From assembly GCF_008364825.1 (NCBI RefSeq), contig NZ_VTTO01000006.1, forward strand, positions 62,001 through 126,000: a DNA stretch of 64,000 nucleotides. The letters are read 5' to 3'. Source of the stretch: Azospirillum sp. B21. Lineage in GTDB: Bacteria > Pseudomonadota > Alphaproteobacteria > Azospirillales > Azospirillaceae. The notes beneath the pieces were generated by a model that was not told the origin of the DNA, did not search any database, and saw only the letters and a program-made list of their open reading frames with translations. The position numbers and the translations under genes were made by a program. Positions 41,865 to 48,872 of this stretch are shown here, one piece after another (the first letter of the stretch is position 1; every line of letters starts with the position of its first letter).

Positions 41865-42052
41865 GGTGGAGTTCCTTCCCATTGGGGACCCGCGTAGCGC
41901 GGCGCCGACGGCGGCACGACGTGCCGCCGCCCGGCCCGCACCCGGCAGGGTCTTGGTTTCTTGTCTTGCCTGCCGGAAGCGGCCAGCATCAGCAGCAGGA
42001 GCGTGGTGGAGATGGCTAGGGAACCGGCCATCACGGCATCGTCCTGCATCAT
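41744..42052 (-). CDS. Possible small membrane protein
   Basis: 102 residues from ATG 42052, preceded by GGGAGGG at a good distance. The first part (MMQDDAVMAGSLAISTTLLLLMLAASG) looks like a membrane or signal segment. The rest is Trp/Arg-rich, and its last third overlaps the better-looking small frame ending at 41601. Only one of the two may be real in the overlap. Confidence 0.3.
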   Translation of the reverse strand: MMQDDAVMAGSLAISTTLLLLMLAASGRQDKKPRPCRVRAGRRHVVPPSAPRYAGPQWEGTPPWPLAWLGSFIWENWAAMRRSWMARCWNWMDAFSGRQRGR

Positions 42053-42280
42053 GGCGCGCCCTCCCGGATCGACCCTAATACTGTAGGGGCTTTGCCACGC
42101 CCGCGGGCGGATCCTGAGGGATACCGCAGCTGTCCAAAAGGATAGTATCAGCGTATGCATTGATCCGTGGCACCAGCGGCAACGTCGTTCGACGCCCTCC
42201 ACACGCCAAGGCCGATCCCGACCGAAGCGGCTATTTCCGCCGTCCGGTGCAGGACCACGCCATAACCGGCCCGGCTATGA

Positions 42281-42381
42281 CAGATTGAAACAATCTGCAA
42301 AAAGCGAATTTTGCCAATGGGTTAGACAAAGAAAATGCGCGCCATTTTCTTGGATGGGCGGTCGCACTGCAGCGACCGCCC
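42281..42381. other. Array of four tandem perfect stem-loops
   Basis: Four perfect hairpins lie within 101 bases: CAGATTG/CAATCTG (42281-42297), GCAAAA/TTTTGC (42297-42314), AAGAAAATG/CATTTTCTT (42329-42351) and GGGCGGTCGC/GCGACCGCCC (42356-42381). The last is followed by CGTTTC and may act as a plus-strand terminator. The set lies at the junction of GC-rich host DNA and AT-richer DNA beside the prophage. It may be a structured small RNA or a recombination or attachment element. Confidence 0.55.
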
Positions 42382-42432
42382 GTTTCGCATGTAGAGCCTC
42401 AATCCCCCAGAGGGCAGAGCGCCTGATAACTA

Positions 42433-42711
42433 TCAATTTTCAATGGAAATTCTTCCCATTCCAAGGGCTGAATCAATGCCAAAACACCCCCCTCTCGCAT
42501 ACACTCTCGCAAACGCTTCTCTGAGGCCCAAACGAAGAAGGGGAGCGGGGCATGCAGCTACTCGAGGAGACGCTCCGCCCTTCGCGCGTCCAGCTCTGCC
42601 CTGGATGTAGTCGAGAGCGTCTAGGACGTGGTCGACCCTTACATGGCTCAGCGGCCACACCTTGGCACTGTCGTTGAGGATCTTGATCGTCCGTAGCTTC
42701 AGGTGACATAA
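42433..42711 (-). pseudogene. Gene fragment, family not recognised
   Basis: An open frame of about 92 codons, opening just after a stop at 42712-42714. Its first third reads like a genuine protein (KLRTIKILNDSAKVWPL, then HVRVDHVLDALDYIQG) but has no ATG before it, while its last two thirds are less convincing. I take it as the remnant of a longer gene, perhaps a mobile-element or phage gene cut at the junction. The 42203-42804 stretch holds no other gene. Confidence 0.35.
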
Positions 42712-42755
42712 TCACTTTGCGTTCGTTTTATAGTCGTTATAGGCGCGGTTACCTC

Positions 42756-42773
42756 CCGCTTTTCGAGAAGCGG
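42756..42773. promoter_or_regulatory. Hairpin upstream of the orphan coiled-coil gene
   Basis: CCGCTT (42756-42761) pairs with AAGCGG (42768-42773) around TTCGAG, about 30 bases before the ATG at 42805. It may be a leader hairpin or an operator; no promoter box is certain. Confidence 0.35.
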
Positions 42774-42804
42774 AACGCGGCGACCAGGCAATTAAATACA
42801 AGGA

Positions 42805-44070
42805 ATGTGGATAACCGCCATGCTCATTGAACAAGAAATTATCTTTATGAAGTGGCCTCAAGAAGCTGCCGGAAATCCAAATCTAGTCCGGCAGGGCACT
42901 GTAATAAAGAACATCTCCACGGGCCAGATCGAGCATCATCTATCGGAGGCGTTTCGCTTTCGCGCGCCAAATATTGGACTATTCTCATCTATTAGCGGCG
43001 CTCTAAATCTTGGAGTGTCAGCGATTACATTTGCTTACATGAGCGGTCAATTTAGAGCGCTCAATAAGAGATTTTCTCGCCTAGAATCGAAGATCGATAA
43101 AGTAAACAACAAGATTGATGAACTTATCGGTGCGGTTGCGCAGATCGATAAGAAAGTTGATTCTATAGCGTACGATCTGAGTTCTCTATCTGGAAGAATT
43201 GATGCTCGCCATCGAGATATGGTGTTTGCGGAAGTAGGTGCTGTGCTGGATACCTTGGCCTACGCTGATCGAAAAGATGAGGCAGGCGCTCAAAGCATCG
43301 TCACGCAAAATCTTGTGCCCATCCATAAAGCTATAAGGATTTTTGATAGCCTTGTGGACGAATACGAAAATGCACTCGATGAGCATGAATTCTGTACAGT
43401 TGAAGTAAACAGAATGCGGCTGATGAGCGAGCTTCTTTCAATAAAAATTGATCTAACTATTGGCGAGAAGGAGGCCGCGCACCAGAAGGCAGTAGAAATT
43501 TCTAAATTAATTGAGAAATCGGCTTCGGATTTCTTCTCAAGAATTCTTACAAGCAGCGTAATTGCAAAGGAAATCCGCCGTGACAGAGGGCTCCTTTCCC
43601 ATATTTCGGAGCTCTATGAGGAGGCTACGGGGAATTCAAAATCTGAATTTCTCATCGACACAATTCAGAGCAGCGCAATTGAATACGACATCAATATTGC
43701 GAAAATATCGTCAGCAATCACAACGTCGGTGATGCTTCCATTAGCAAGCTTAAATAGCAAAATTTTTCTCTCACAGGTTGGGAAAAACAAGATCGATCTT
43801 GATTACATTGCGACTTCTATAACCGAGATATCAGAGGGATCGGAAGGGCTTAACGATCTTTTGGCCAGAGATGCTACAAATCTTTCCTTGAACGCTCAAG
43901 ATATAGATGGAATTACAGCATACATTAAAGAATTGGCATCTCTGACATCCATAGCTCGGGGGGCGCAGATCGAAACGCAATTGCTGTTGTCTGCACCCGA
44001 TATTTCATCCACTCTAAAGGAAAATGTGAAATTACCTTTCCAAACGGAATACGTGCTGCAAGTGGTCTGA
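42805..44070 (+). CDS. Orphan coiled-coil protein beside the prophage lysis cassette
   Basis: 421 residues, no family recognised. After about 55 polar residues there is one hydrophobic stretch (GLFSSISGALNLGVSAITFAYM, about 60-82). A heptad coiled coil follows (LNKRFSRLESKIDKVNNKI and onward to about 135), then a long all-helical body rich in Ser/Ile/Asp/Glu. No signal peptide. Codon use is AT-rich and unlike both the host and the phage late genes. It is on the opposite strand to the phage late genes and ends 88 bases from the outer spanin gene. This is the usual place for a lysogeny-expressed moron (exclusion, defence or toxin). ATG 42805 abuts AAGGA; ATG 42820 is an alternative. Confidence 0.8.
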   Translation: MWITAMLIEQEIIFMKWPQEAAGNPNLVRQGTVIKNISTGQIEHHLSEAFRFRAPNIGLFSSISGALNLGVSAITFAYMSGQFRALNKRFSRLESKIDKVNNKIDELIGAVAQIDKKVDSIAYDLSSLSGRIDARHRDMVFAEVGAVLDTLAYADRKDEAGAQSIVTQNLVPIHKAIRIFDSLVDEYENALDEHEFCTVEVNRMRLMSELLSIKIDLTIGEKEAAHQKAVEISKLIEKSASDFFSRILTSSVIAKEIRRDRGLLSHISELYEEATGNSKSEFLIDTIQSSAIEYDINIAKISSAITTSVMLPLASLNSKIFLSQVGKNKIDLDYIATSITEISEGSEGLNDLLARDATNLSLNAQDIDGITAYIKELASLTSIARGAQIETQLLLSAPDISSTLKENVKLPFQTEYVLQVV

Positions 44071-44157
44071 GCAAGACAGATCGTAGTGTTAAAACAGCGC
44101 GGGTCGAAACCTATCGAAAGCCGCAACGTTGTTCACGTGTGAACACTTCGGCCTCCC

Positions 44158-44364
44158 TCAGCGCACCGGCGCCCACCCGCACAGCTGGGCGCCGGTCAGA
44201 TTGTGCGCCAGCAGCTGCTCGGCAGTGCCGTCGGTGAGCGCGTCCGCCCGGCTAGTGTAGATCGGGCGGAAGGCGGCGCAGCCTCCCTCAGTCCCGGCTC
44301 CATTGGTCGCGCAGCCGCTCAGCAGCGCCAGCAGGATGCCGGCGTAGATCATCCTCAATCCCAT
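44158..44364 (-). CDS. Rz1-like outer-membrane spanin (o-spanin)
   Basis: 68 residues. A short signal with lipobox LLSGC makes Cys18 the lipidated residue. The small mature part contains further cysteines (GGCAAF, AQLCGW). Its 5' end overlaps the 3' end of the inner spanin gene by 77 bases in another frame, the arrangement typical of Rz/Rz1 pairs. AGAGG lies six bases before the ATG. It should work with the inner spanin to fuse the membranes in the last step of lysis. Confidence 0.75.
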   Translation of the reverse strand: MGLRMIYAGILLALLSGCATNGAGTEGGCAAFRPIYTSRADALTDGTAEQLLAHNLTGAQLCGWAPVR

Positions 44365-44533
44365 GGCGCACCTCTGCGTTCCGGAGTGCCTGTGTGGTCG
44401 ACTCTAGGACGGCGTCCTGCCGCCCTGCTTGGCGCTGAAGCGCGCCGAAGGTGACGATCCCCGCCAGCACCAGGCTGGCGAGGATCAGGCCGGCAGCCGC
44501 TCGGCCCCAGTCCGTGGTGAGGAAGGCCAGCAT
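44288..44533 (-). CDS. Rz-like inner-membrane spanin (i-spanin)
   Basis: 81 residues. An N-terminal membrane helix (AAAGLILASLVLAGIVTFGAL, about 12-32) is followed by a short periplasmic coiled coil (QRQAGRQDAVLESTTQALRNAEVRHG). The start overlaps the lysozyme stop by one base and the 3' end overlaps the o-spanin gene. It is short for an Rz protein but fits by topology and position. Confidence 0.72.
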   Translation of the reverse strand: MLAFLTTDWGRAAAGLILASLVLAGIVTFGALQRQAGRQDAVLESTTQALRNAEVRHGIEDDLRRHPAGAAERLRDQWSRD

Positions 44534-45294
44534 CAGGCCGCCTTGCGCTGGTCATCCCAGCGCCGGCAGAGCATCACCGCCACGGCCATCCCCAGCAGGG
44601 CGGCCGCGGCCCAGCCCAGCGCCCCCGACGGCAGCGCCTGCAGCAGCTCCTTGATGGCGGTGGAGACGTCGCGCGCCTGGTCCAGCAGGACGGCCACGCC
44701 AGCCAGGCCGAGTGCACCGCCGCCGCTGACGGCACTGACCGACTTGGCCATCGGTTTCATGGCCGGCGCCAGCTCGGCAACCCGGCTCACCGGGTGGACC
44801 TCATCCGACAGGAACAGGGCAGCCTCGGCCGCCCGGCGCTTGACCAGGCCGGCCATCACCTTGCCGGCGCCCCGCGTCCATTTGGCGAACTCGGCCGCGG
44901 CGCCCGCGGCGTCACCAACGTTCAGCTTGCGCAGCAAGGTGGACGGCTGGCCGCTCTTGAGCACGACGAACCCGTCCTTGCCGACGTCCTTGCCCTTGGC
45001 CTTCCGACCGGCGCCAACGTTGAAGACGAAGGATACCAGCGCACCGCGCTGGGCGTCAGTCAGCTCGACGGTGACAGCACGGTCGACCACCGCCGCGGCG
45101 GTGTCGAGGTCGGCCAGCAGCAGCTGCTCGGCCTGCGCCTTGGTGATGCGCAGTCCCGGCCGGACATCCGGGCCGGTGTGGCCGTAACCGATCGTCCAGG
45201 GAGCGCCGCCGGTGGCGGGATCCGGGTAGGCGGTGAGGCGCAGGCCTTCGGCCTCCTTCACGAGGTCGACGGCGGCTTGCAGGATAGCACGCAT
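44533..45294 (-). CDS. Phage lysozyme (GH24) with C-terminal membrane segment
   Basis: 253 residues from ATG 45294, with GAAGGAG eight bases upstream. Residues 1-155 are a T4-type lysozyme: the catalytic Glu is in VKEAEGLRL, then AYPDPATGG and WTIGYGHT. The C-terminal 80 residues hold two hydrophobic stretches (SGGGALGLAGVAVLL and GALGWAAAALLGMAVAVML), like a holin or 3TM domain fused to the endolysin. There is no signal peptide, so export may depend on a holin or on this membrane part. A terminator-like hairpin lies just upstream. Confidence 0.88.
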   Translation of the reverse strand: MRAILQAAVDLVKEAEGLRLTAYPDPATGGAPWTIGYGHTGPDVRPGLRITKAQAEQLLLADLDTAAAVVDRAVTVELTDAQRGALVSFVFNVGAGRKAKGKDVGKDGFVVLKSGQPSTLLRKLNVGDAAGAAAEFAKWTRGAGKVMAGLVKRRAAEAALFLSDEVHPVSRVAELAPAMKPMAKSVSAVSGGGALGLAGVAVLLDQARDVSTAIKELLQALPSGALGWAAAALLGMAVAVMLCRRWDDQRKAA

Positions 45295-45316
45295 GGCGGA
45301 AACTCCTTCGCGCATG

Positions 45317-45346
45317 AAAAAGGCCGCCCGGTGCATGCCGGGCGGC
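45317..45346 (-). terminator. Terminator-like hairpin before the lysozyme gene
   Basis: In the minus direction GCCGCCCGG and CCGGGCGGC form a perfect nine-base stem around CATGCA, followed by C and T5. It stands between the membrane-protein gene and the lysozyme gene. Confidence 0.75.
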
Positions 45347-45389
45347 TTTGTGGAGGTCAGCAGCGGGTGGCGTGTTAAGTTTTGGCGCC

Positions 45390-46007
45390 TCACATGAGGG
45401 CGAGAAAATCGACTTGTCCGGCCACCAGCACCGCGCCGATCGCGGCGCCGGCGCCGGCACCGGTCAGGAACTCACCCCATTCAGTCGGCCTGGTGAGGCG
45501 CCAGGGCAGTGCCGGCAGCTTGGCGCCGGCGAGGTAGGCCAGAACCATGGACAGGCCGCCCAGCGGCAGCCACATGGCCGCGGGGTGATCGTGGGCCAGC
45601 GGCAGGGCAATCAGGTACAGCCGGGCAATGCCAACGGCTGCCAGGTAGCCCAGCTTGTTCGGGAGGCTGATGCGGGCGGTCCAGCTGGCCGGGTAGTCCG
45701 CCGGCGTCTCGGCCAGGTTCTGCCCGGCCGAGTGCGGCAGCCAGGCTATGCCGGCGAAAGCGAGCGCGCCGCATTGTGCCGCGGTGATGGCGGCAGCGCG
45801 GTCCAGCGTGAGACCGGCCAGCAGCAGATAGACGTCGGCCGCCACCGGAAGCGCCCAGAAGAGCGCCCGCGCTGCGGTGGTGCCCAGCGTCTTGTGGTCT
45901 TGCCCGCGTTCCCGGAACGCACAGGCGAGGAAGAGGGTAGACAGTGCCAGCTCGCGCCAATGCACCGCCAGCCAGCCGGTGAGCACCGGCCAGAGGGTGG
46001 AGACCAT
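45390..46007 (-). CDS. Integral membrane protein in the prophage lysis region
   Basis: 205 residues with five or six predicted membrane helices (for example LALSTLFLACAF, LPVAADVYLLLAGLTL, ITAAQCGALAFAGIAWL, GLSMVLAYLAGAKLPAL, FLTGAGAGAAIGAVLVA). GGAGGA precedes the ATG by a few bases. It is too long for a common holin, but its place directly before the lysozyme gene makes a role in lysis timing possible. Terminator-like hairpins flank it on both sides, so it may be expressed as its own unit. Confidence 0.72.
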   Translation of the reverse strand: MVSTLWPVLTGWLAVHWRELALSTLFLACAFRERGQDHKTLGTTAARALFWALPVAADVYLLLAGLTLDRAAAITAAQCGALAFAGIAWLPHSAGQNLAETPADYPASWTARISLPNKLGYLAAVGIARLYLIALPLAHDHPAAMWLPLGGLSMVLAYLAGAKLPALPWRLTRPTEWGEFLTGAGAGAAIGAVLVAGQVDFLALM

Positions 46008-46024
46008 CGAGTCCTCCGGACATG

Positions 46025-46046
46025 AAAAAGGCGCCTCGCAGGCGCC
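46025..46046 (-). terminator. Terminator-like hairpin between late genes
   Basis: In the minus direction GGCGCCT pairs with AGGCGCC around GCG, followed directly by T5. It lies between the DUF4376-like gene and the membrane-protein gene. Confidence 0.75.
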
Positions 46047-46077
46047 GGATCGGTCAGGGTTGGAGTGTTGTCGCGGA

Positions 46078-46764
46078 CTATTCGGGCCAGCCGGCCAACT
46101 CGTCCACGGCGGCCGGATCGGCGGCGGTCAGAGCTGCATCCTTCAGGTCACGGGCATGCTGAACCGTGGCGGAATAGGAGAGCGCCACCGCGGCGGCCAG
46201 GGCGATCCCATCGGCCGGGGTCGGCAGCGGTAGGCGGGTGTTGTCGATGGCGATCCAGCCTTGGGCATAGCTGTCCGGCCATGCAGGCAGCGCGCCCGAC
46301 AGCACCAGCCCGGCCGTGGTCGCCATGCCTCCCAGGTCCGTGCGGTTGGCGTCGGACGTTGAAAAGCGCTTACCTGCATGCAGGGCGCCAAGCCCCAGCC
46401 GCCGATCCCGCTCCGCGTCGATGGCGCGCACCTTGGCGGATCGGGCAGCCTCCAATTCGTTGGCAAGTTCGGCAGACGAGAGGTCAACCATGCGGTAAAC
46501 CACCGTCACGGCGTCGCTGCCGACCGTCCAATCCTCCACCGGCCGCCACTCGGCGCGCTTGCCGGGCTCCAACGGCGGATCGTCAACCACCGGCAGCAGA
46601 GACCAGCCAGGGCACATGGCGGCCCAATCATCGGCGGACCAGAGTGACCAAGCGTCGGCCGGATGGTTGACCGCATCCTCAGCCTCCCCATACACAAAAG
46701 GCGCAGCAGCAGCATAAACCGCGATTACCGCCCCTTCGGACACTACAGCAACAGGGAACTGCAT
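46078..46764 (-). CDS. Tail-fibre-assembly-like protein (DUF4376 type)
   Basis: 228 residues; ATG 46764 has AAGGAG six bases upstream. The C-terminal half (EAARSAKVRAIDAERDRRLGLG through the LPLPTPADGIALAAAVALSYSATVQHARDLKDAA helices) has the pattern of DUF4376 proteins found next to phage tail fibres. The N-terminal part is Trp/Pro-rich (WSLWSADDWAAMCPGWSLLP). It is probably a fibre chaperone or a distal fibre component. It lies 21 bases after the discoidin-like gene. Confidence 0.65.
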   Translation of the reverse strand: MQFPVAVVSEGAVIAVYAAAAPFVYGEAEDAVNHPADAWSLWSADDWAAMCPGWSLLPVVDDPPLEPGKRAEWRPVEDWTVGSDAVTVVYRMVDLSSAELANELEAARSAKVRAIDAERDRRLGLGALHAGKRFSTSDANRTDLGGMATTAGLVLSGALPAWPDSYAQGWIAIDNTRLPLPTPADGIALAAAVALSYSATVQHARDLKDAALTAADPAAVDELAGWPE

Positions 46765-46785
46765 CACATTCTCCTTCGTCCAGGG

Positions 46786-47241
46786 CTATGCCGTAAAATT
46801 AAATACTTGGCGTTGATTGGAAGAAGTCCACGTAACGCCAGACCTTGCAAGTCTGGTTACCCACGTCGCGTTATCGTGACTGCACTCTACGGAAAACATA
46901 TTTGGATCACCTCCCATCGGGCCGATTGTAATAGCTACCGCCGTAGCCTCAACGGGGGTGGTGGCGCCAAAGTCAATAGTGATCCAAGACGGTGTGCCGT
47001 CGTGCCATTGACCTGAACTAGTACTCTTATCAAAAGCCACGTTCTTACTACTGAACAGCTCATTTTTTGCTGTGATGCTTGATGCAGGTGCCGCAGTCTG
47101 TGGGTAAGATATCCCGCTCCCTATGTATTCAATTTCAGTGATATAGATACCGTCCATGGTCGTTTGAAGTGGAAACGACAGGCGGTAATATCGGTACAAA
47201 TCGGCGCCGCTGCACATCATCAGATCATCGATGCCAATCAT
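46786..47241 (-). CDS. Discoidin (F5/8 type C)-like phage protein
   Basis: 151 residues; ATG 47241 has AAGGGAG seven bases upstream, and an in-frame GTG two codons earlier overlaps the fibre stop. The sequence has the look of an F5/8C sugar-binding jelly roll: ISYPQTAAPASSITAKNELFSS, WHDGTPSWITIDFG and then VECSHDNATWVTRLA. It directly follows the fibre gene, so it may be a receptor-binding tip that attaches to cell-surface polysaccharide. The family call is by eye and moderate. Confidence 0.6.
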   Translation of the reverse strand: MIGIDDLMMCSGADLYRYYRLSFPLQTTMDGIYITEIEYIGSGISYPQTAAPASSITAKNELFSSKNVAFDKSTSSGQWHDGTPSWITIDFGATTPVEATAVAITIGPMGGDPNMFSVECSHDNATWVTRLARSGVTWTSSNQRQVFNFTA

Positions 47242-47243
47242 GG

Positions 47244-48872
47244 TCACGCTCCCTTGACGATGGAATAATAGAACTTACCGTCTGGGTAAACCTTCCCGAC
47301 AGCGAAGTTCACCTTGCCGGGCGCTGTGTTTGCACTGGTGCCGCCGACATTGATGCAGTTGACGCCAAAGCTCATGGTCCGCCCGCCGGCACCGTCCTGG
47401 GTCCACTTGATGGACAGGGGCTGCACCCTACCCACAGCCGGCACATTCGTCGGGTTGGCGATGGTGGCCGCCGCACCCAGCGTGCCGCAATCGAACTCGT
47501 TGCCAAGCTGGCAGTTCGGGGTGAAAGCTCCACTGACATTTGCCAGAGTTACGACGTTCTGCTGGACGGCGGCGCTGAACTGGATCGAAGCGACAGTAAC
47601 GCCAGAGCGAACAACCTGTAGCCAGTTGGCGCCAGCGGTCCCTGTGTCATTGAGAACGCCGAAGGACAGCACGCCGCCATCGACGCTGGCGTACCATTGA
47701 TGGTTATTCAGGGCGGCGTCAGTTTCCCACCAGTAATAGGAAGGCCCAGCCCCCACAGCGGTGTAGGCAAGAGCCGCCAACGATCCGCCGGAGTCCCGCA
47801 TTGCGAGTGTGTTTCCTACGGCGTTGGTTGAAGTCCAACTGCCGGTCAGGATGGTGCCAAGCGGATTGCCATCGGCGATGGTGGCACTGCCGGCCGCCGT
47901 TCCGGGGTACGGCTGTGAAGGGGCATTTACCGAGGTCCAGGTCCCTGCGCACATCACCCGGTAGGTCATGTTGGTGTAAGCAGGGCGCGAGACGAACACG
48001 TCGTAGACGAAGCGATTGCTGCCGCTCTGAACGAACTTCACGGCATTGCAGGCAGAATTGCCCAGGTAGGAGTACTGCCCGGCAACGTTCGGAAATGCGG
48101 CGTTTGTGTCCGCCAGCATGGTGGCCGTGATGAAGGTCACGCCGCCTGTGCTGGTCGGCTGGTCAATCGAGTAGGCATACCCCCCCGTCATCTCGATGAG
48201 CAGACGATCTGCCACCTGGGCAGTCCAGGTTCCCAGCTTGACCCAATCCGCCACGCTCAGAATCGGAAGGGAGAACCGGCGGCTGTAGTTCGTCGGATCC
48301 CAGGTCTGGGCGTTGGCGGCTGCCTGCTGGGCAGCCTGCCGGTCCAGCCCGGTCTGCTGCCGGTCGGCTGCGGTGGCCTGTCGGTCCTGCGCGGTTGCCT
48401 GGGCGGCTGCGTCGGCAGCAAGACGATCCTGGTGGACGGCATCCCGGTCGGTGGCAACCGCCTGCCGATCAGCCGCGGTTGCCTGGGCGTCCGCATCGGC
48501 TGCCAACCGATCCTGATGGACCGCCGTCTTATCCTGTGCCACCGCCTGCCGATCTGCACCGGTCGCCTGCCGGTCCTGCCCGGTGGCCTGCCGATCGGCA
48601 GCGGTCGCCTGGGCATTCTGCTGGGCGCTCTGCGCGCTGTTGGCTGCCGCTGAAGCTGATTCGGCAGCATTCCCCTCGCTGGTGGAGGCCGCGGTCATGG
48701 CGGTGCCCACCCCGTTGGCCACCGTGCCGATGTCCTGGATGCACGGATCCCAGTTGTCGGCCATGCCACCCACACCGGTGAGGCCGCCGGGGTTCTGCGC
48801 CGTCTTTTCGTCGCCGTTGTAGTAGTTCAGCAGCCGCTGGGCTGCCGCCAGCATGGTGGCCAGCGTCGTCAT
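47244..48872 (-). CDS. Tail fibre protein with heptad-repeat stalk
   Basis: 542 residues. Residues 1-60 form an N-terminal attachment part. Residues about 62-185 are an Ala/Gln/Asp-rich coiled-coil stalk with a seven-residue repeat of the type AxAADRQ. After the WDPTNYSRRF boundary (about 191), the rest is a beta-rich distal part with many Gly/Thr/Ser/Asn and no clear peptidase. It overlaps the upstream tail gene by four bases (ATGA). Its place near the end of the tail operon, followed by two putative fibre accessories, supports a host-recognition role. Confidence 0.78.
   Translation of the reverse strand: MTTLATMLAAAQRLLNYYNGDEKTAQNPGGLTGVGGMADNWDPCIQDIGTVANGVGTAMTAASTSEGNAAESASAAANSAQSAQQNAQATAADRQATGQDRQATGADRQAVAQDKTAVHQDRLAADADAQATAADRQAVATDRDAVHQDRLAADAAAQATAQDRQATAADRQQTGLDRQAAQQAAANAQTWDPTNYSRRFSLPILSVADWVKLGTWTAQVADRLLIEMTGGYAYSIDQPTSTGGVTFITATMLADTNAAFPNVAGQYSYLGNSACNAVKFVQSGSNRFVYDVFVSRPAYTNMTYRVMCAGTWTSVNAPSQPYPGTAAGSATIADGNPLGTILTGSWTSTNAVGNTLAMRDSGGSLAALAYTAVGAGPSYYWWETDAALNNHQWYASVDGGVLSFGVLNDTGTAGANWLQVVRSGVTVASIQFSAAVQQNVVTLANVSGAFTPNCQLGNEFDCGTLGAAATIANPTNVPAVGRVQPLSIKWTQDGAGGRTMSFGVNCINVGGTSANTAPGKVNFAVGKVYPDGKFYYSIVKGA
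48330..48611 (-). repeat. Tandem 21-base (seven-residue) coding repeats in the fibre gene
   Basis: About thirteen degenerate copies of a 21-base unit encode heptads such as ATAADRQ, ATGQDRQ, AVHQDRL and AADADAQ (residues about 88-181). Positions A and D/R/Q recur with seven-residue phase, as expected for a trimeric coiled-coil stalk. Near-identical 42-base blocks suggest recent duplication. Confidence 0.8.

Noticed and set aside
44131..44144. GTTCAC-GT-GTGAAC hairpin near the end of the lysis cassette
   Set aside because: Short and without T run; may be chance or a weak bidirectional terminator, too little to call.
48330..48611. Regular repeats considered as a CRISPR array
   Set aside because: The unit is 21 bases, in frame with a coding heptad, with no constant repeat and unique spacer pattern.
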